A stretch of 5,223 bases of DNA from an uncultured Porphyromonadaceae bacterium. GTDB taxonomy: Bacteria > Bacteroidota > Bacteroidia > Bacteroidales > Muribaculaceae. Made by a program: the position numbers and the translations under genes. The notes under the pieces were generated by a model. It did not search any database. It was given only the letters and a program-made list of their open reading frames with translations, and was not told the origin of the DNA. The first letter of the stretch is position 1, and each line of letters begins with the position of its first letter. Positions 1 to 5,085 of the stretch are shown here, in pieces. Where the stretch lies: positions 1-5,223 of the forward strand of contig CAMHDX010000096.1 in assembly GCA_946183895.1 (NCBI GenBank), in the 5' to 3' direction.

Positions 1-827
1 GGGACAACAGGAGCCGCAGACGATTGCAGAGAGACGCAAGGCCCCTTGGCATCAAACGTTGCTTCTCGCTCGCCCATGCCGCAGAACCTTATCAGTTGCA
101 ACGTTATGTTATCGGTACCTCCACCTGCTTTAGCCAAGTCCATCAGTGCTTTGCCTGTAACATTCACGTCCTTAACTGTTGCCAATGCCTGCAAGATATC
201 ATCATCGTCCATCATGCCAGACAAGCCGTCACTGCACAACAAGAGCAGGTCACCCTCAGCAGGTGATAACGGCATCTGACACACTTCGGGCTCAACATTG
301 CTCTTGACACCAAGGGACTTCAAGATCTTGTTACGCTCAGGATGATGCGCCGCTTCTTCAGGCGCAATCAATCCCTGATCAATGAGTGCTTGTACTACCG
401 AGTGGTCTTTAGTAAGCCGATATAGTGTGCAGAGCCGCTTATTATAGTAATAAATGCGGCTATCCCCCACATGGGCATACCAGACCTTGTCCTCCCTGAC
501 AAGCGCCACACATGCTGTTGTGCCCATTCCTTTGAGCTCAGGATGTTGACATGCCTCGCCATAAATCTTTCCATTAGCATCGCTAATTGCATCTGCCAGA
601 AAGCGTTGTGGCACCACACATTGATGGTCGTTGACATATCGGCATATACTATCAACCCCGATGCGAGAAGCTGTTGCGCCGCCCACATGGCCACCCATGC
701 CATCACAGACAACAAACAAGTCACCATTGCTAGTGCTTTCAACGCGATTACTATCCTCATTATGCTCGCGCACCAAACCGACATCGGTCATGGCACACAT
801 ATCTCGATCAAAGTTAACGATTCTCAT
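1..827 (-). CDS. PP2C-family (PPM) Ser/Thr protein phosphatase, 3' end cut by the window edge
   Basis: A cytoplasmic metal-dependent phosphatase expected to remove phosphate from Ser/Thr residues, opposing a Hanks-type kinase. The frame is open from the ATG at 827 to the window edge, 275 complete codons. Family motifs appear in order: TDVGLVREHNED (residues 14-25), DGMGGH (42-47), GMGTT (100-104), VGDSR (120-124), LTKDHS (138-143), HPERN (162-166) with the following KSLG, SDGL (199-202) and GGTDN (236-240). The metal-binding aspartates at 25, 42, 200 and 239 are present, so it should be active. It resembles the soluble bacterial PrpC/Stp/PppA type. The catalytic core ends near residue 248, and at least 27 further residues run on to the edge, so there is a C-terminal extension of unknown length. 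The ATG directly abuts the stop of the VWA-FHA gene (TAAATG), implying translational coupling and a shared phospho-signalling role. The kinase is not in the window. Confidence 0.95.
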   Translation of the reverse strand, partial: MRIVNFDRDMCAMTDVGLVREHNEDSNRVESTSNGDLFVVCDGMGGHVGGATASRIGVDSICRYVNDHQCVVPQRFLADAISDANGKIYGEACQHPELKGMGTTACVALVREDKVWYAHVGDSRIYYYNKRLCTLYRLTKDHSVVQALIDQGLIAPEEAAHHPERNKILKSLGVKSNVEPEVCQMPLSPAEGDLLLLCSDGLSGMMDDDDILQALATVKDVNVTGKALMDLAKAGGGTDNITLQLIRFCGMGEREATFDAKGPCVSLQSSAAPVV

Positions 828-830
828 TTA
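825..830 (-). other. TAAATG junction: VWA-FHA stop directly followed by PP2C start
   Basis: The stop codon (830-828) and the start codon (827-825) are adjacent with no spacer. This supports the PP2C start, which puts the RxxNED motif about 20 residues from the N-terminus as usual for the family, and suggests coupled translation of the phosphothreonine reader and the phosphatase. Confidence 0.85.
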
Positions 831-2423
831 AAAGTAAAATTTGATTGTCGTTCCACCCATTGACACGATGTCTCCGCTACGCAATTTCAGGTCTTTAACT
901 CTAACACCATTCATCACGATCCCATTAGTAGATCCCATGTCTCGAATGCCGAACACCTTGCCGTCATAATAGATAACCGCATGGCGACGGCTCACGGTCG
1001 GGTCGGTAATTGTTATGTCACATTCAGCCGACGAGCCGATGAGGGTCTCACACTTCTCAATTACATGATTGGTTGAACCGGACTTGTTAAATATTAATAT
1101 CCGAGCCTTGATGTTGTGTGATGCCATAAACTGATTCATAGCTCTCGTACGCTCAAGGCGAGCGGTTTCCTGCTCACTGCTTTGTTGCGCTGTCTGCACA
1201 CGTCGATGCTCGCGCTCTGCTATTTCCACACGTCGGCGCAGCGTCTCTTGCTCAGACTTCAATTGAAGTCGCTCCTGCTCAACACGTGCCTCCTCCTGCT
1301 TTTGTAATGCCTTGAGCCGGCTGCGACGGCGCATATAATAATATCCTCCTGTCACTAACAAGGCTGTCAATAGCACAAACAGTATAGTAGACAATATAGG
1401 ATGAGCGACGATGAACGAGCCAATGGTCACTCCGGGCAATTTATATGTCGTGTTGAACACATCATCGCCCACCATCACGGTCAACTGTTTTTGCTCTCCG
1501 GTGCGTTCAAATCGAGAGCGGAAAGTTACACTATAGGCCATACCTTCCCAACGTCTCGCCATTGAAACGAGCCACTGGCCTACAACATTGTTTTCTTCAA
1601 AGGTGTAGACAATGCCCGCACCTGAGCCATTTTGCGCTTCCCTTGCCATTCTTGCCGCGTCAGCGCGCTGCAACGCGCCGGCTGGAGAATCAACTAATAG
1701 GCATTGCCCATAAGTCTCGCGTGCTATGGTTTCGCAAAATGAGCGAGAACTTCCTGTCGCACCCAGACAGACGGCATACATCGCCACGTGATTCTTGCGC
1801 GCTGCCTTCACAAGTTGCATGACATCAGCTGCGGCATCAAAGTTGTCGCGACCACCGGTGACCAAAACGAGGGATTTGGCTTCGGTTGGTGGCAAAGCAT
1901 TCATCACCGCTACAGCCTGCTGTATGGCCTTTAGAAAATCGGTAGAGTTGCCGGTTTGGTAAGTTGTACCCTTCTCCGCCTCATCAAACACCATTTTTTG
2001 AGCTACACTCATGTCGGTGACAAATTTAGGCGACAACATGTTCAACATGCTTTGCCCATTGTTATCACAATAGTACGATGCCACATTCACCCTGATACTA
2101 TCAACACCAATAGGCTTCAAGGTCATGCCGTTGAAGAGGTCAGCAATCATCTCAGGCACAATACTGCCGGCAGCATAATCCCACAAGAAAAGTACATTCT
2201 GTGATTCAGCCCGAGGTTCAGGACTAATGGTGTCAACCTTGATTAAGTCTACGCGGTGTCCATCCTCATTGATTATCACTGTGGTTGAATCAGGGTTGCC
2301 GGTCTGGACTACCAACGAGACATCAGGGAATTTGCTTGTGTTGATATCTCGTACAACAATTTGACCAATAGCCGTTGCGGCAATTACCGACAATAGAATA
2401 ACAATGTAGAACTTTGTTCTCAT
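828..2423 (-). CDS. Membrane protein: signal peptide, VWA-like domain, one TM helix, coiled coil, C-terminal FHA domain
   Basis: 531 residues; probably a transmembrane link between an envelope-facing sensor or scaffold and a cytoplasmic phosphothreonine-binding module. Residues 1-20 form a signal peptide (basic start, hydrophobic core 6-19, no lipobox cysteine). Residues about 76-330 look like a von Willebrand A fold: strand NVLFLWDY (76-83), STDFLKAI (160-167) and SLVLVTGGRDN (184-194). The MIDAS metal site is degraded: DxSxS is replaced by D82-x-A-x-G, and the usual TDG by TGG at 189-191. A single transmembrane helix spans about 336-362, followed by RRRSR, so the C-terminus is inside. A charged Glu/Arg/Gln coiled coil (about 368-428) leads to an FHA domain (about 441-531) with IGSS (462-465), SRRH (478-481) and GSTNG (497-501) and N505, so the phosphothreonine-binding residues are present. 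The gene starts in a 4-base overlap with the 70-residue gene and abuts the PP2C gene. FHA plus PP2C implies phosphorylation-dependent assembly. The fold call for the VWA region is less sure than that for FHA. Confidence 0.92.
   Translation of the reverse strand: MRTKFYIVILLSVIAATAIGQIVVRDINTSKFPDVSLVVQTGNPDSTTVIINEDGHRVDLIKVDTISPEPRAESQNVLFLWDYAAGSIVPEMIADLFNGMTLKPIGVDSIRVNVASYYCDNNGQSMLNMLSPKFVTDMSVAQKMVFDEAEKGTTYQTGNSTDFLKAIQQAVAVMNALPPTEAKSLVLVTGGRDNFDAAADVMQLVKAARKNHVAMYAVCLGATGSSRSFCETIARETYGQCLLVDSPAGALQRADAARMAREAQNGSGAGIVYTFEENNVVGQWLVSMARRWEGMAYSVTFRSRFERTGEQKQLTVMVGDDVFNTTYKLPGVTIGSFIVAHPILSTILFVLLTALLVTGGYYYMRRRSRLKALQKQEEARVEQERLQLKSEQETLRRRVEIAEREHRRVQTAQQSSEQETARLERTRAMNQFMASHNIKARILIFNKSGSTNHVIEKCETLIGSSAECDITITDPTVSRRHAVIYYDGKVFGIRDMGSTNGIVMNGVRVKDLKLRSGDIVSMGGTTIKFYF
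2420..2423 (-). other. ATGA start/stop overlap: 70-residue gene to VWA-FHA gene
   Basis: The TGA at 2422-2420 overlaps the ATG at 2423-2421. This supports the chosen start of the VWA-FHA protein, which places a good signal peptide exactly at its N-terminus. Confidence 0.85.
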
Positions 2424-2632
2424 AACGCATTCACTTCAGCATATAACCTATTCATTTCGTCACACAATTGCTCCATCTCGGCAATCATTTGTTGTGACTG
2501 TTGACGCAATGGGGCGATTACTTGTTCTTGGAATGCGTCACTCTTGGCATCGTTCCATTCGGCACGTGATGCCTCGGCAGTCTGCAAGAGTGTCTGCCCG
2601 CAATTTTCAAAAGATGTAATACCGTGTCTCAT
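2420..2632 (-). CDS. Small WXG100-like helical-hairpin protein (70 residues), third copy
   Basis: A short, acidic, Gln/Glu-rich, almost wholly helical protein without signal peptide or membrane segment. Two helices are predicted (about 5-24 and 33-66) around a turn with W26-N-D28-A-K-S-D-A-F34. The aromatic eight residues after the Trp matches the ESAT-6 turn (WGGSGSEAY) and the two other small proteins of this operon. Aspartate stands where WXG proteins have glycine. At 70 residues it is shorter than the usual ~100, with the first helix trimmed most. There is one Cys in each helix (C11, C57). The ATG overlaps the TGA of the 611-residue gene by 4 bases and its own TGA overlaps the next ATG, so it is translationally locked between candidate effector and VWA-FHA protein. 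It may be a co-secreted partner or chaperone of the large protein, by analogy with LXG-associated small proteins. The family call is from motif and helical pattern only. Confidence 0.72.
   Translation of the reverse strand: MRHGITSFENCGQTLLQTAEASRAEWNDAKSDAFQEQVIAPLRQQSQQMIAEMEQLCDEMNRLYAEVNAL
2629..2632 (-). other. ATGA start/stop overlap: 611-residue gene to 70-residue WXG100-like gene
   Basis: The stop TGA (2631-2629) of the large gene lies inside the start ATG (2632-2630) of the small gene. Such overlaps typically allow terminating ribosomes to restart, fixing the ratio of the two products. It ties the 70-residue protein closely to the large protein, as expected for a partner or chaperone. 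Confidence 0.85.
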
Positions 2633-4464
2633 AACAATCGCTCTCTAACTGATTCCGGAATATCTGAAGCTTTCAATCGCAAGCGCCTACCATGAAATGA
2701 GAATTTAGCAAATGGGACTTTGGCACCGATTTCATGTGTGCCGTCGGCAGCCGTCGACGATCCGATGCCTGCGGCAAGACCTAAGCTTGTCTCTGAAGAG
2801 ACTCCAACCTCGGTTTGGGCATACACACCTCCCTGCAACTTCGGTGCTGAGATATACGCCCCTTGCAGACCTGCTGTGGCTAAAGAAATCTCAGCACCCA
2901 TGTTTGCGCCTCCAGTGCCTATCGTTGCAGAAGCGTTCCCTTCTACACCCAGGCCTACATTAATACCACTCACCACTATAGCTCCGCTTTCCTTTACGTT
3001 AAAATAGGTGCTCGTTATACGCATCCCTGCCATTTTACCAGTGGCCCCGGCCTCGGCAACATTCACCTCCGGCGCATTGAAACTGCGTTCAGTGGGTTTA
3101 TCAAATGATCCATCTATAGTCACGACATCCCACTTCGCATTTGGTCCACTCGCACTATGAGATATTCCTGTTGACCTGTCTCTGAATTGATGCTCCATCT
3201 TAGTGCCATCATGCGAGACGAAATAGAATTCATCATCACTGTGAGAGAATTGATAGAACTCGCCATTATCACCGGTGAGGTGCACATCGGCAGCCGCTAG
3301 TACATTAGATATCGCCACAAACCTCTTGGGACTATCCATGCGGTCAAGCATATAGTTCAATCCATCTTCACTTAAACCTCCGATACGCGTCAATCCCGAT
3401 GGCACCAACGGGCGGCTTTGCCCATCGGTGAGCGATTGCAATATGATCTCGTTGTTGCGTAAATCCACTCCCAGTTGATGCATTGTCTCGGTCATGGATA
3501 GGCTCAACTCTTGTGTTTTGGATTTCTCAAGGGTATCACGCAAGCTTTCTATCTTGCCTGAGATCTCTTCTTTCTTCACCTCAACAACTTCCTGTTGCAG
3601 TCCGCGATAGATGTTGTTGTAAGCTTCAACATATTCATGCGCCTTCTCTCCGCGTTTCTGCAGTAGTTCAGTTGTGTTGATACCATACTGATCTTGAAAT
3701 AGACGGTCTGCCGCATTTTTCAAGTACATTTGACGCAGTCCCAGCGCCAAGCCACCGGCACCGATGAGAGCCACGATACCCGCCGCAGCTTCACGCATAG
3801 CCACCCCATCGGGAGCGGACACCGGCGGCACGTTGGCAAACGAGGATGGCGCCGATAAATCAATGTGCACAGTGCCCGGTCCGGGCGGGCCAGCAACACC
3901 GGCAATCTGTTCTCCACCGGAGATATTTATCGCCGTAGGCATCTCTGCTGACGACTGGATGGCTCCGCCTTGACCTGGCACCGCACCTCCTGTCACTGTG
4001 GCTACAGTGCTTGATGTGGCAGCAGATGCTGGTGCCGCGTTGCCGGCGTACTCCGCGATAAGGTTTTCCAACCGTGACAGATATGCAGTAGCCGCGTTGA
4101 CACGTGAATCTCTTGCGGCACGATAGTCGGAACATCGACCGGCAAAAGCCGCCACTGCGGTACGAGCCTTTGCGACCAAAGCCTCGCAACGGTTCAGTCT
4201 CGCACTGGCACGCTGATAGGCAGCTTCCTCGGCGGCACAAGAGTGCTCTATATCATGATTGCGGCGCATCTCGCATTGACGCAGCGCAGCCTCCTTTGCC
4301 GCAACTTCCTGCTGCAAGGTTGAGCGTTTCCTCTCCATCTCGGCCAACATTGACTCGGCTTGCCGGTGAAATGAGGTTAAAGCGCCATCACAGCCACCCG
4401 TCCATGCTCTCAAAGCCTGACCAAGAGCTGTTACAGCGCTAGTCGTTACTGTGGTTCCAGCCAT
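2629..4464 (-). CDS. Large multidomain protein, candidate Esx/LXG-type secreted partner or polymorphic-toxin-like effector
   Basis: 611 residues, not assigned to a known family. Regions in order: helical, coiled-coil-prone 1-140, rich in Ala/Glu/Arg, with five Cys (25, 64, 76, 93, 111) and a literal WTG at 21-23; Ala/Ser/Thr/Gly/Pro linker 141-220 including GPPGPG (192-197); hydrophobic segment about 223-244 rich in Ala/Gly/Ile/Leu, a possible membrane-inserting helix; second helical region 248-345; a mixed region 350-470 with the doublet EFYQFSHSD/EFYFVSHDG (402-420); and a Gly/Ala-rich, probably all-beta region 495-595 ending in KVPFAKFSFHGRRLRL, followed by a short basic tail. There is no N-terminal signal peptide. 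Long N-terminal helices next to WXG100-like genes recall LXG and ESX substrates of type VII systems, and the glycine-rich end resembles C-terminal regions I associate with polymorphic-toxin-type proteins. No catalytic motif is visible, so toxicity is not shown; a structural or membrane-pore role is equally possible. The start is the second of two overlapping ATGs, the first being out of frame. Confidence 0.85.
   Translation of the reverse strand: MAGTTVTTSAVTALGQALRAWTGGCDGALTSFHRQAESMLAEMERKRSTLQQEVAAKEAALRQCEMRRNHDIEHSCAAEEAAYQRASARLNRCEALVAKARTAVAAFAGRCSDYRAARDSRVNAATAYLSRLENLIAEYAGNAAPASAATSSTVATVTGGAVPGQGGAIQSSAEMPTAINISGGEQIAGVAGPPGPGTVHIDLSAPSSFANVPPVSAPDGVAMREAAAGIVALIGAGGLALGLRQMYLKNAADRLFQDQYGINTTELLQKRGEKAHEYVEAYNNIYRGLQQEVVEVKKEEISGKIESLRDTLEKSKTQELSLSMTETMHQLGVDLRNNEIILQSLTDGQSRPLVPSGLTRIGGLSEDGLNYMLDRMDSPKRFVAISNVLAAADVHLTGDNGEFYQFSHSDDEFYFVSHDGTKMEHQFRDRSTGISHSASGPNAKWDVVTIDGSFDKPTERSFNAPEVNVAEAGATGKMAGMRITSTYFNVKESGAIVVSGINVGLGVEGNASATIGTGGANMGAEISLATAGLQGAYISAPKLQGGVYAQTEVGVSSETSLGLAAGIGSSTAADGTHEIGAKVPFAKFSFHGRRLRLKASDIPESVRERLL
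3205..3261 (-). repeat. Two-unit internal protein repeat EFYxxSHxD in the 611-residue protein
   Basis: Codons 402-420 encode two adjacent near-identical units, EFYQFSHSD and EFYFVSHDG, separated by one Asp. Each reads as a beta strand followed by a polar, acidic turn. This could be a small beta hairpin or the start of a degenerate repeat series. No further copies are obvious, although KMEHQFRD just after (422-429) may be a diverged third unit. Confidence 0.45.
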
Positions 4465-4485
4465 ATCATATGTTGATTAATAACC

Positions 4486-4749
4486 TCAGCCAGAATAAGC
4501 GTCAACGATAGAGGCTTGCTGATTCAAATAATTACAAAAGTCTACCAAGTTGGGTATTAGCTTACCCTCAATCGGCTTAAGGTCTTCATAATAACGAGCT
4601 ATGAAATTACGTCCCACAGGGTCATCCCATAGAAAACTCCCCAATTGGGAATCCATAGAATTCTTCACAGCGAGGATATCATCATGATTGGTGCGTAGCA
4701 TTTGACTTAATTGCACCAAAGCCTCGCGAGTTACCTTTGATTGTGCCAT
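4486..4749 (-). CDS. WXG100-like small protein B (87 residues)
   Basis: An ESAT-6/WXG100-like protein: two helices (about 5-38 and 47-82) around a turn with W41-D-D43-P-V-G-R-N-F49. The Trp-to-Phe spacing is that of ESAT-6, with Asp in place of the family glycine. It has no signal peptide or transmembrane segment, as expected for Esx proteins, which leave the cell without a Sec signal. The second helix contains DFCNYL (70-75), matching DFANYL in the upstream neighbour, so the two are paralogues and could pair as an EsxA/EsxB-like heterodimer. A canonical YxxxD/E export signal after the hairpin is not seen. The gene starts 15 bases after the 95-residue gene and ends 21 bases before the 611-residue gene. 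The leader (ACCAATCCTATCACT) has no Shine-Dalgarno sequence. The WXG100 fold is well supported; a secretion role is inferred. Confidence 0.85.
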   Translation of the reverse strand: MAQSKVTREALVQLSQMLRTNHDDILAVKNSMDSQLGSFLWDDPVGRNFIARYYEDLKPIEGKLIPNLVDFCNYLNQQASIVDAYSG

Positions 4750-4764
4750 AGTGATAGGATTGGT

Positions 4765-5052
4765 TTAGAAGTTAATATTGGTTGCATGGTACTGCATCAA
4801 GACATCAATCTTTGTCTGTAGATAATTGGCAAAATCAATCATCGTCTGCGCCAGACGTGTGATGTCGGGGTCGCTTTGCCCAAAAAAAGCTTCGCTGAAC
4901 TGTACACTCTTGGGATCCTGCCACTCACTACTAGTCAACGCATTGATTGTTGAGCCAATTGAGGAGCGAATCTCGTCAAAATGTTGCGCATTGCGCTCAA
5001 GAGTTTGCTTGAACTGAATCAAGTACTCATAATCAACATTAATACTGCTCAT
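4765..5052 (-). CDS. WXG100-like small protein A (95 residues)
   Basis: The longest and most typical of the three small proteins. Helix 1 (about 5-40) begins with an aromatic DYEYLIQF stretch. The turn carries W44-Q-D46-P-K-S-V-Q-F52. Helix 2 (about 62-88) includes DFANYL (73-78), shared with the next gene as DFCNYL. Length and helix-turn-helix layout fit WXG100 proteins (usually about 100 residues), with Asp replacing the glycine of W-x-G. There are no cysteines, no signal peptide and no membrane segment, and no clear YxxxD/E at the C-terminus. The start ATG lies 33 bases after the stop of the upstream gene, behind an AT-rich leader without a Shine-Dalgarno sequence. Expected role, by family: subunit of a small secreted or effector-binding dimer, probably with protein B. 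A self-binding structural role inside the cell cannot be excluded. Confidence 0.85.
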   Translation of the reverse strand: MSSINVDYEYLIQFKQTLERNAQHFDEIRSSIGSTINALTSSEWQDPKSVQFSEAFFGQSDPDITRLAQTMIDFANYLQTKIDVLMQYHATNINF

Positions 5053-5085
5053 AAGATTAAACGATTAATTATGTTAGTGATATTA
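5053..5085 (-). other. AT-rich 33-base spacer before the first WXG100-like gene
   Basis: This is the longest gap between genes in the window. On the coding strand it is dominated by A and T, ends TTTAATCTT before the ATG, and holds no GGAGG-like sequence and no convincing TAnnTTTG promoter box. It is too short for a clear terminator. A purine/A-T leader without Shine-Dalgarno is usual for Bacteroidota, which supports the host guess weakly. Confidence 0.5.

Noticed and set aside
24..279. Two overlapping plus-strand frames near the left edge, one with several Cys and His.
   Set aside because: Both are antisense to PP2C codons containing the SDGL and GGTDN motifs; no independent support.
395..784. 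Minus-strand open frame of 129 codons with a hydrophobic N-terminus that resembles a membrane protein.
   Set aside because: It lies wholly within the PP2C gene in another frame; the PP2C frame carries every family motif, so this is a shadow.
471..863. Plus-strand open frame of 130 codons opposite the PP2C gene.
   Set aside because: Antisense to a strongly supported gene and crossing the VWA-FHA/PP2C junction; no recognisable domain.
3860..4240. Minus-strand 126-codon frame rich in Arg and Cys.
   Set aside because: An out-of-frame reading of the Ala/Arg-rich N-terminal part of the 611-residue gene; composition reflects the frame shift, not a zinc-binding protein.
4104..4442. Plus-strand 112-codon Arg/Pro-rich frame.
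   Set aside because: Antisense of the coiled-coil coding region; typical composition of a reverse-strand shadow.
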